Part shown: positions 1 to 6,775 of the stretch, one piece after another
Numbering within the stretch: position 1 is the stretch's first letter
How the letters are laid out: the number at the start of each line of letters is the position of its first letter
Assembly (NCBI GenBank): GCA_963705545.1
Contig: CAVPJX010000001.1
Coordinates: 372,001 to 436,000, forward strand
DNA from: DATBLY01 sp963705545
GTDB taxonomy: Bacteria > Actinomycetota > UBA4738 > HRBIN12
Direction: 5' to 3'
DNA: 64,000 nt
The notes under the pieces: model-generated
What the model was told of the DNA's origin: nothing
The model's input: only the letters and a program-made list of their open reading frames with translations
Database searches by the model: none
Position numbers and translations under genes: made by a program

Positions 1-639
1 GATCGCGCCGACCGACCGGACGGCCCGCAGATCCTCGATCGTCACGATGCCGCCGCCCGCCACCACCGGGCGACCGGTCCTCGACACCCGCCGGACGAGC
101 CCGGTATCCGGCCCGGCGAGGCCGGAGACGCGCGCGACCGCCGTCGCGACGAAGCCCCGCGCGCCGGCGGTCGTCAGCCATCCGAGCGTGGGGACGAGCG
201 GAAGCTCCACCGGATCGGCCCCCCGCGAACGGATCCGGTCGCCCTCGGCCTCGATCCCACACCACAACGACGCGCCGAACCGCGCGATCGACTCGGCGAC
301 GAACGATCCGTCGATGAGTGCCCCCGACCCGAGGACGACCCGCGCAGCCCCGGCGCCCAGGAGGCGGACGATCGGATCCGCTTCGCGGACGGCGCCGCTC
401 ACCTGGACGCGCAGCCCCATCGCCGCCAGCTCCTCGACGACGGGCTCCACCGTGACCCGGCCCTCGAAGGCCAGGTCGAGATCCACCAGATGGATCCACG
501 CGGCGCCCGCCGCTCGGTAGGCCGACGCCGCCGTGATCGGGTCGCCGTCGTGCTCCTCCACCGGTTCCACCGCACCCGCTACGAGCCTGGCGAGTCGCCG
601 GCCGCGGACATCGATCGCCGGAAGGATCTGGAAGCCCAT
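1..639 (-). CDS. HisA-like (beta-alpha)8 barrel protein, 3' end outside window
   Basis: 213 codons from an ATG at 639 running off the left edge. The barrel resembles HisA/PriA (ProFAR isomerase of histidine synthesis): ILPAIDVRG with Asp10 at the usual catalytic base, HLVDLDLAFEG at 50-60 and a C-terminal phosphate loop VVAGGGI at 192-198. Other conserved motifs are eroded. The first phosphate loop (GGGIR in HisA) reads VSGAVRE. The Asp after strand 5 is Glu130. The TDI-x-RDG motif that carries the acid in PriA reads TAVARVSG (166-173). It starts 15 bp after the dnaE stop, with no clear ribosome binding site, so it is probably cotranscribed with dnaE. Seen: the motif losses. Inferred: it may not be an ordinary HisA. 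It could be a decayed paralogue or a barrel with another sugar-phosphate substrate. Confidence 0.7.
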   Translation of the reverse strand, partial: MGFQILPAIDVRGRRLARLVAGAVEPVEEHDGDPITAASAYRAAGAAWIHLVDLDLAFEGRVTVEPVVEELAAMGLRVQVSGAVREADPIVRLLGAGAARVVLGSGALIDGSFVAESIARFGASLWCGIEAEGDRIRSRGADPVELPLVPTLGWLTTAGARGFVATAVARVSGLAGPDTGLVRRVSRTGRPVVAGGGIVTIEDLRAVRSVGAI

Positions 640-654
640 CGGCGCGTTCGGCGC

Positions 655-3600
655 CTACCCGCGCCCCAACCGGGCCGCGCCCGCACCGAGCAGCGAGTGC
701 AGCTCCCCCAAGAGCGGGCCGGTCGGGTCGACGCGCAGGTTCCCGACCTCGAGCGGCGTGACGCCGGTCGCCGAGCGGAAGCGGACCTGGACGGATGCGC
801 TCCCCGGGTGCGATTGGAGCAGTTCCTTCATCCGGGACAGGACCGCCGGGGTGCACGCTGCGGCGGGGAGGTCCACCTCGAGGGTGGTCGGCTCGGGCGC
901 GACGTCCCCCGAGAGCTTCGGCTCCCGCACCTCGCTTCCGCGGATCTGCAGTTCGCGTCCCCGCAGGTCGATCCGGCCCGTGACCAGGACGATGCGGTCG
1001 GCCGCGATCAGGTCCGGATTGGCCTCGTAGACCGACGGGAACGCGACCACCTCGACGCCGCCCGCGAGGCCTTCCAGGCGGAACTGCGCGTAGGGCTCGC
1101 CGCGCTTCGTGTACCGGCGCGAGAGGGTGCCGATGATGCCGCCGATCGTGACGAGGTCGCCGTCGCCCAGGGAGTCCAGGTCGCCGATCTCGTGCGTGGT
1201 CTGGCGCGCCAACTCGTCCTTGACGCCGAGCAACGGGTGATCCGTCACGAACTGGCCGAGCATCTCCTTCTCGAGCCGCAGGAGCGTTCGCTTGTCGAAC
1301 TCGGGTCCCTCCAGGAGCGACGCGTCCACCTCCCCGGGCCCCTCGGAGCCGCCGAACAGCGAGAACTGGCCGGCCGCCTCGGCCTTGCGTTCGGCGAGGA
1401 TCGGCGCGCTGACCTTCTCCCAGGCCGGCTGCTCCCCCACCTTGTGCATCAGGCCGCCGCGCGTGTACCCGAGCGAGTCGAACGCGCCGGCGAGGATCAG
1501 GGACTCGAGCACCCGCTTCGTGAGGACCGACGGCTCCACCTTGCGGCAGAAGTCCGCGAACGAGGTGAAATCCCCCTTCGTCCGGCGCCCGTCGATGATC
1601 TGCAGGACGGCGCCCTCGCCGACGTTGCGGACCGCCGAGAGCCCGTACCGGATCGCTGGTTCGGTGCCTGACGCGGGCGCGAAGTCCATCTCCGATCCGT
1701 TCACGTCCGGCGGGAGGACCCGGATGTCCATCCCGCGGCAGGCGTACAGGTAGTAGGGCTTGCGGTCCTTGTCGTCCTTGACGCTCGTCAGGATCGCCGA
1801 CATGTACTCGACCGGGTGGTGGGCCATCAGGTACGCGGTCTGGTACGCGACGTAGGCGTACGCACACGCGTGCGCGGTGTTGAACCCGTAGTCCGCGAAC
1901 GGCTCCATCAGGTCGAACAGATCCTGACCGAGACGCTCCGGGTACCCGTGTGCGACACAGCCCTGGATGAACGTCTCCTTGTGCACGAGCAGCTTCTCGC
2001 GGATCTTCTTGCCCATCGCCTGTCGCAGGAGGTCGGCCTCGCCCATCGTGTAGCCGGCCATGCGGACGGCGATCTGCATCACCTGCTCCTGGTAGACCAT
2101 CACCCCGTAGGTCGTCGACAGGATCTCCGCCAGATCCGGGTGGGGATAGGTCACGGGCCGCCGCCCATGCTTGCGCTCCGCGTACTCATGGTGCAGGCCG
2201 GAGTTCATCGGCCCGGGGCGGTAGAGGGCGAGCAGCGCCATCAGATCCTCGAACCGGTCCGGTTCCAGCGAGCGGATCAAGCTGCGCATCCCGGGCGACT
2301 CCATCTGGAACACGCCGGTCGTCTCGGCACGGCGCAGCATCGCGTACGTGCGTTCGTCGTCGAGCGGCACCGCGTCGATGTCCAGCTCGACCCCGCGCCG
2401 TCGCAGGTGTCGCAGCGTCTCCTCGATCACCGAGAGGTTCCGCAGGCCGAGGAAGTCCATCTTCAGCAGGCCCAGCTGCTCGACGCCGTGCATGTCGAAC
2501 TGCGTCACGACCCGCTTCGAATCGTCCCGCGAATCCTTCGCCAGCTTGAGCGGGAGGTAAGTCACGAGCGGCGCGTCGCCGATCACGACGCCGGCCGCAT
2601 GCACCGAGTCCTCGCGACGGAGCCCTTCGAGCGCGCGGGCCGAGTCGACGATCTCCTTCGCCTCGGGCTCGCGCTCGTACGCCTCGCGGAGATCGGGCGA
2701 GAGCGTGAGTGCGTCCTCGATCGGGTAGTCGCGGCCCATCACGGCGGGCGGATACATCTTGCAGAGACGGTCGCCGACGACCGGCGGGAACCCCAGCACC
2801 CGGGCCGCGTCGCGGATCCCCTGCTTCCCCTTGATCGTCTGGAACGTGATGATCTGCGCCACGTGGTCGGCGCCGTAGCGCGTGGTCGCGTAGCGGATCA
2901 CCTCGTCCCGCCGCCGCTCATCGAAGTCCATGTCGATGTCCGGCATCTGCAGCCGCTCGGGGTTCAGGAAGCGCTCGAAGATCAGGCCGTAGCGGATCGG
3001 GTCGAGGTCGGTGATGCGCAGGCAGTACGAGACGACGGAGCCGGCGGCCGATCCCCGGCCGGGGCCGACCCGGATCCCGCTCTCGCGGGCGAATCGGATC
3101 AGGTCCCAGACGATGAGGAAATACCCTCCGAACCCCATCTGCGTGATCACGGACAGCTCGTGCCGGATCCGCTCCTCGACCTCCGGCGTGAGCGTCCCGT
3201 AGCGCTGGGCCGCCCCCTCCCTCACCAGGCGCTCGAGGTATGCGTCCGGATGCAGCCCGTCGGGGACCTCGAACCGCGGCAGGTGGAACCGCTGGTCGGC
3301 CGGACGGCGATCGCCGAAGACCAGGTCGAGGCGACAACGCTCGGCGATCAGCAGCGTCGTGTCGCACGCCTCCGGGTGCTCGCGGAAGACGTGCCGCATC
3401 TCCTCGGCGCTCTTGAGGTAGAACTCCTCCGAGTCGAACTTCAGCCGCTTCGGATCGGCCTGGAGCTTCTGCTGCTGGATGCAGAGCAGGACGTCGTGCG
3501 GCTTCGCATCGGCCGGCAGGGTGTAGTGGAGGTCGTTCGTCGCGACCGTCCGGAGGCCGAGGCTCCCGGCCAGCGCGATCTGCCGGGGCAACACACGTCG

Positions 3601-4185
3601 CTGATCGGCGAGTCCGTGATCCTGGAGCTCCACGAAGTACCGATCGGGCCCGAAGATGTCCCGGTACTGGCCGGCCGCTTCCGCGGCCCGGCGCTCCTGT
3701 CCCGCCAGCAGGAGGGTGGACACCTCGCTCGACAGGCAGCCGGACAGACAGAGCACCCCCTCCGCATGCTCGGCGAGCAGCTGCTTATCCATCCGCGGTC
3801 GGTGGTAGAAGCCCTCGAGGTGCGCCGCGGACACGAGCTTGAGGAGGTTGCGGTACCCGGTCTCGTCCTCGGCGAGGAGCGTGAGGTGGTGGTACTTCTC
3901 CTCGTTCTCCCCGGGCTGCCGATCGAAGCGGGACCCGGGGGCCACGTAGGCCTCGACGCCGATGATCGGCTTGACGCCGCTCTGGTGCGCCTGCTCGAAG
4001 AAACGGAGCGCGCCGTACATCGCCCCGTGATCGGTCATCGCGATCGCCGGCATCCCGAGGCGCGCCGCCTCCGTGAACAGCGTCGGTGCGTCGGGGTGGA
4101 ACTTCGGGGCCTCGATCCGCGCCGCCCCGTCCAGGAGCGAGTACTCCGAGTGGACGTGGAGGTGGACGAAGTTGCGGTCCGTCAT
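655..4185 (-). CDS. dnaE: DNA polymerase III alpha subunit (replicative)
   Basis: 1176 residues, normal length for bacterial DnaE. It is the catalytic chain-elongating subunit of the replicase. The N-terminal PHP domain is intact, with HVHSEYSLLDGA and TDHGAMYG, so its metal-dependent proofreading exonuclease is probably active as in mycobacterial DnaE1. The polymerase core shows PDIDMDFDERRRDEV with the catalytic aspartates and KMDFLGLRNLSVI with the third acidic residue. C-terminal helix-hairpin-helix and OB regions follow. I start at the ATG at 4185 because AAGGGGAG lies just upstream and the PHP motif begins nine residues in; a GTG at 4206 would add seven residues. A second, damage-type DnaE sits at 36456-39881. 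A TTGACG-17-TAGCGT promoter precedes this gene. Confidence 0.97.
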   Translation of the reverse strand: MTDRNFVHLHVHSEYSLLDGAARIEAPKFHPDAPTLFTEAARLGMPAIAMTDHGAMYGALRFFEQAHQSGVKPIIGVEAYVAPGSRFDRQPGENEEKYHHLTLLAEDETGYRNLLKLVSAAHLEGFYHRPRMDKQLLAEHAEGVLCLSGCLSSEVSTLLLAGQERRAAEAAGQYRDIFGPDRYFVELQDHGLADQRRVLPRQIALAGSLGLRTVATNDLHYTLPADAKPHDVLLCIQQQKLQADPKRLKFDSEEFYLKSAEEMRHVFREHPEACDTTLLIAERCRLDLVFGDRRPADQRFHLPRFEVPDGLHPDAYLERLVREGAAQRYGTLTPEVEERIRHELSVITQMGFGGYFLIVWDLIRFARESGIRVGPGRGSAAGSVVSYCLRITDLDPIRYGLIFERFLNPERLQMPDIDMDFDERRRDEVIRYATTRYGADHVAQIITFQTIKGKQGIRDAARVLGFPPVVGDRLCKMYPPAVMGRDYPIEDALTLSPDLREAYEREPEAKEIVDSARALEGLRREDSVHAAGVVIGDAPLVTYLPLKLAKDSRDDSKRVVTQFDMHGVEQLGLLKMDFLGLRNLSVIEETLRHLRRRGVELDIDAVPLDDERTYAMLRRAETTGVFQMESPGMRSLIRSLEPDRFEDLMALLALYRPGPMNSGLHHEYAERKHGRRPVTYPHPDLAEILSTTYGVMVYQEQVMQIAVRMAGYTMGEADLLRQAMGKKIREKLLVHKETFIQGCVAHGYPERLGQDLFDLMEPFADYGFNTAHACAYAYVAYQTAYLMAHHPVEYMSAILTSVKDDKDRKPYYLYACRGMDIRVLPPDVNGSEMDFAPASGTEPAIRYGLSAVRNVGEGAVLQIIDGRRTKGDFTSFADFCRKVEPSVLTKRVLESLILAGAFDSLGYTRGGLMHKVGEQPAWEKVSAPILAERKAEAAGQFSLFGGSEGPGEVDASLLEGPEFDKRTLLRLEKEMLGQFVTDHPLLGVKDELARQTTHEIGDLDSLGDGDLVTIGGIIGTLSRRYTKRGEPYAQFRLEGLAGGVEVVAFPSVYEANPDLIAADRIVLVTGRIDLRGRELQIRGSEVREPKLSGDVAPEPTTLEVDLPAAACTPAVLSRMKELLQSHPGSASVQVRFRSATGVTPLEVGNLRVDPTGPLLGELHSLLGAGAARLGRG

Positions 4186-4198
4186 GCTCCCCTTCGGG

Positions 4199-4230
4199 TT
4201 TTCCACAGCCAGCCCGCGGGCTGGGGATAA
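4199..4230. promoter_or_regulatory. Inverted pair of DnaA-box-like 9-mers in the dnaE leader
   Basis: TTTTCCACA (4199-4207) and TGGGGATAA (4222-4230) each differ by one base from the DnaA box TTATCCACA or its complement. They lie in opposite orientation around the perfect palindrome AGCCCGCGGGCT (4210-4221). All of this is in the predicted 5' untranslated region of dnaE. DnaA or hairpin-based control is inference. Confidence 0.4.
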
Positions 4231-4257
4231 GTTACATCGCTGTGATTCGGGGAGCCA

Positions 4258-4286
4258 ACGCTACGCCTGGGGCCGAGGGGCGTCAA
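4258..4286 (-). promoter_or_regulatory. dnaE promoter
   Basis: On the minus strand TTGACG (4281-4286) is followed after 17 bp by TAGCGT (4258-4263). This fits the TTGACG-type promoters of mraZ and the SOS operon in this window. The predicted start near 4251 gives a leader of about 66 bases. Confidence 0.5.
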
Positions 4287-4316
4287 GGTCGCAGGTCGCA
4301 CGGCCCGGATGAGCTC

Positions 4317-5222
4317 CTAGTCGACCCGCGGCCCTCGGCGTAGGGCCTCCAGCGCGTCCTCGAGGTCCGGCGGCAGGGGCTCCTCGAGCTCGATCCGGCG
4401 GCTCCCGTTCGGTGCGTCGAACGCGATCCCCCACGAATGAAGGAACGGACGGGTGAGCCCCAGACGGGTCGCGTCAGTCCCGGCGCCGCCGTACGCGCGG
4501 TCCCCGAGGATCGGGTGCCCGATCGCCGCGAGGTGGACCCTGATCTGGTGCGTCCGGCCGGTGCGCGGGATCGCCTCGAGCAGGGTGGCGTCCGAGAAGC
4601 GCTCGCGGGCGGCGAACCCCGTCCGGGCGGCGCGGCCCTCGCCCACGCTCACCGTCATGCGCGCGGCGCGACGACCCAGCGGCGCATCCACCGCGAAGGC
4701 GTCGTGCTCGACGCGCCCACGCGCGAGGGCCAGGTAGCGCCGGTCGATCGCGTGCGCCGCGAAGGCCCGAGCGAGGGCGCGGTGGGTGCCGTCGTCCTTC
4801 GCAACGATCATCAGGCCGGAGGTGCCCGCGTCCAGCCGGTGCACGATCCCGGGCCGGTCCGGGCCGTTGACGCTCGAGAGCCTGACCCCCATGCCGAGCA
4901 GCCGGTTCACCAGGGTCCCCGTCCGCCGCCGCGCCGTGGGATGGGTCACCACGCCGGCCGGCTTGGCGACGACGAGCAGGTGCTCGTCCTCGAACCGGAT
5001 CGGGACCGGCGGACCCTCCCCCCGCAGGGGTTCGTCGTCGCCGAGGTCGGCCCGGATCGACTCGCCGCCCAACAGTCGGAACGCCTTCGGCCTCGGGGAA
5101 CCGTCCACCAGGACCGCCCCCGCCTCGATCGCTCGCTGGACGTCGGCACGCGAGCGGCCGAGGAGTCGCGCCACCACGGTGTCGAGACGACCGGGCTCCG
5201 CGATCAGCGGTTCAACCGGCAC
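4317..5222 (-). CDS. RluD/RluC-family 23S rRNA pseudouridine synthase
   Basis: 301 residues. It converts specific uridines in large-subunit rRNA to pseudouridine. An N-terminal S4 RNA-binding domain (about 12-60) precedes the catalytic domain, whose signature GIVHRLDAGTSGLMIVAK holds the catalytic Asp131. RTGRTHQIRVHLA and GHPILGDRAYG are also family hallmarks. The GTG start at 5222 lies inside the last codons of lspA (11-bp overlap), the usual lspA-rluD arrangement with translational coupling. The exact rRNA position modified cannot be told, so no gene symbol is given. Confidence 0.93.
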   Translation of the reverse strand: MPVEPLIAEPGRLDTVVARLLGRSRADVQRAIEAGAVLVDGSPRPKAFRLLGGESIRADLGDDEPLRGEGPPVPIRFEDEHLLVVAKPAGVVTHPTARRRTGTLVNRLLGMGVRLSSVNGPDRPGIVHRLDAGTSGLMIVAKDDGTHRALARAFAAHAIDRRYLALARGRVEHDAFAVDAPLGRRAARMTVSVGEGRAARTGFAARERFSDATLLEAIPRTGRTHQIRVHLAAIGHPILGDRAYGGAGTDATRLGLTRPFLHSWGIAFDAPNGSRRIELEEPLPPDLEDALEALRRGPRVD

Positions 5223-5748
5223 GGGGGGTGGCCTGGTCGCCGGCCTCGCGGGAACCGTCCTCGCCCGGGTCCGGCGACGCGCGCTCGCCGTCGCGCACCG
5301 CCGAGATCGCCAGCAGGATCGCCCCGATCACCACGGCGCTATCCGCCACGTTGAAGACGGGCCACACGTGCACATCGATGAAGTCGACCACCTTCCCGGT
5401 CAGGCGCGGGCCCCGAACGATCCGATCGGTCAGGTTCCCGAGCGCTCCGCCGAGGATCAGGCCGAGCGCGGCGCACGTGAGGGCCGACGTATGGCGCCAG
5501 GCCGTGGCCACGATCACGACCGAGACCACGATCGTAGCGCCCGCGAACAGCCAGGGTGCGCTCTGCCCGATGCTGAAGGCCCCCCCGGAGTTCAGCGTGA
5601 ACCGCAGGTCCATCACCCCCGGGATCACGCGCATCGGCGGACGGCCGGCGAGGACGTGCTCGACCCAGAGCTTCGAGATCCGATCGAGGAGCCAGACCGC
5701 GCCGGCCGATCCGAACAGGATCGCGGCCCCGCGACTCCCGGCCGACAC
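5212..5748 (-). CDS. lspA: Lipoprotein signal peptidase
   Basis: 178 residues, four predicted membrane segments. It cleaves the signal peptide of diacylglyceryl prolipoproteins at the outer face of the cytoplasmic membrane. The two catalytic aspartates lie in GNLTDRI (Asp108) and FNVADS (Asp136), with the conserved LNSGGAFS and VVDFIDVH between. A GTG start at 5748, five bases after the upstream dksA-like stop, is the first usable start in frame. The C-terminal 25 residues are charged and cytoplasmic. Order DksA-like - lspA - rluD on one strand is common. Confidence 0.95.
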   Translation of the reverse strand: MSAGSRGAAILFGSAGAVWLLDRISKLWVEHVLAGRPPMRVIPGVMDLRFTLNSGGAFSIGQSAPWLFAGATIVVSVVIVATAWRHTSALTCAALGLILGGALGNLTDRIVRGPRLTGKVVDFIDVHVWPVFNVADSAVVIGAILLAISAVRDGERASPDPGEDGSREAGDQATPRAG

Positions 5749-5753
5749 AGGCC

Positions 5754-6137
5754 CTACCGTCGCGACTGCGCCTGTGCGTCCTTGATGCAGAGGTCGACGT
5801 ACGGGAGCGCCTTGATCCGGGCCTTCTCGATCGGCCTCCCGCACACCTCGCAGACGCCGTAGGTCTTCTCGTCCATCCGCTTGAGGGCACGCTGGATCTT
5901 CTGGAGCAGGTCGCGCACGTTCTGCTCGATCGAGAGGTCCTTCTCGCGCTCGAACGTCGCCGTGCCGGCGTCGGCGGATTCGTCGTCGAGTCCGACGTCG
6001 CCGGCGAGCTCGGACTGGGAGGCGGCGAACGCCTCGTCGACGATCGTCGTGAGCTGGGCTTCGAGCTCCGCCTGCTCCTCGACGAGTCGGGCCCGCAGGT
6101 CGTCCAGCTCCTTCTGCGTGAGCTTGGCCGTGGCCAT
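5754..6137 (-). CDS. DksA/TraR-family zinc-finger regulator
   Basis: 127 residues. The N-terminal half is a helical coiled-coil hairpin (KLTQKELDDLRARLVEEQ), the C-terminal part a TraR/DksA finger. Family members bind in the RNA polymerase secondary channel and modulate initiation. The finger has CEVCGRPI and a third cysteine in the LCIKD segment, but the fourth ligand of the usual CxxC pair is Asp. Zinc binding may therefore be altered or lost. ATG at 6137 preferred; a GTG at 6155 would add six residues. Probably in one operon with lspA and rluD. Confidence 0.85.
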   Translation of the reverse strand: MATAKLTQKELDDLRARLVEEQAELEAQLTTIVDEAFAASQSELAGDVGLDDESADAGTATFEREKDLSIEQNVRDLLQKIQRALKRMDEKTYGVCEVCGRPIEKARIKALPYVDLCIKDAQAQSRR

Positions 6138-6185
6138 GGTCGGCGAGGGTAGCACAGGGGTATCTGCCCAACCCGTCGTGGCAGG

Positions 6186-6446
6186 TCATGGGCGGTTCAG
6201 GGCCGCTCGCACCTCTTCGTCGGACCGGCCCTCGACGGCGAACATCTTCACCCGGGAGCGGCTCCCGCGCACCAGCCGCACCGCGGTCGGGGGGACGCCG
6301 AGGGCGTCGGCCAGCGCCCGCGCGGCCTCCGAGTTCGCCCGCCCACCCTCAGGCGCGGCCCGGACGCGGATCACGGGGTCCCCGGGGCCAGGCTGGACGA
6401 TCGTCCTGCTCGACCTGGGCACCACCCGCACCGTGATCCGGCCCAT
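6186..6446 (-). CDS. DUF167 (YggU-family) small protein
   Basis: 86 residues, full length for DUF167. GRITVRVVPRSSRTIVQPG at the start and APEGGRANSEAARALADAL in the middle are the family signature. The biochemical function of the family is not established. It starts the minus-strand run leading into dksA-like, lspA and rluD, 48 bp upstream of the dksA-like start. Its ATG at 6446 is divergent from the ileS leader, leaving almost no spacer between the two transcription units. Confidence 0.9.
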   Translation of the reverse strand: MGRITVRVVPRSSRTIVQPGPGDPVIRVRAAPEGGRANSEAARALADALGVPPTAVRLVRGSRSRVKMFAVEGRSDEEVRAALNRP

Positions 6447-6454
6447 CGCGGGTG

Positions 6455-6775
6455 TAGCATGACCGCCACAGGCAGCGACGGGAACAGGATCGCGGGAGCC
6501 GCGGAGCCAGAGCGAGCCGGGGGCGGTGGGAGCCCGGTGCTGAGCGTCTCGCGATCATCCTCCCCGAGCCCCTGCCCGAACCGGCGCCGATCGCCGACGC
6601 CGCAGTAGACGCAGGCGGGTCCGCCCGTGATCGCGGAGGGCCGTGATGGCGGCCGTGAGCGGCCGCGTCCGAAGGACGCGGCAAGCGGGGTGGTACCGCG
6701 GGGCCCACGCCTCGTCCCCGGAGGGGACGAGGCGTTCTCGTCTCCTGAAGCGCGCGACGGAGGAGGCGAGGCACG
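6455..6775 (+). promoter_or_regulatory. T-box riboswitch leader of ileS with promoter
   Basis: The 329 bp between the DUF167 gene and ileS are regulatory. A TAGCAT -10 lies at 6455-6460. A stem I region follows (paired CCGGG and CCCGG around 6515-6538), with candidate isoleucine specifier ATC triplets at 6554-6556 or 6557-6559. The invariant T-box GGGGTGGTACCGCGG is at 6687-6701 and binds the tRNA acceptor end. A 12-bp perfect hairpin spans 6708-6734. CTCGTCTCCT (6737-6746) can pair with the ribosome-binding region AGGAGGCGAG (6760-6769) with one G-U pair. That suggests control of translation: uncharged tRNA-Ile frees the binding site. No U-tract follows the hairpin. Confidence 0.88.

Noticed and set aside
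1816..4230. 804-codon plus-strand frame opposite dnaE
   Set aside because: Antisense shadow; no start context or recognisable fold, and dnaE is intact on the other strand.
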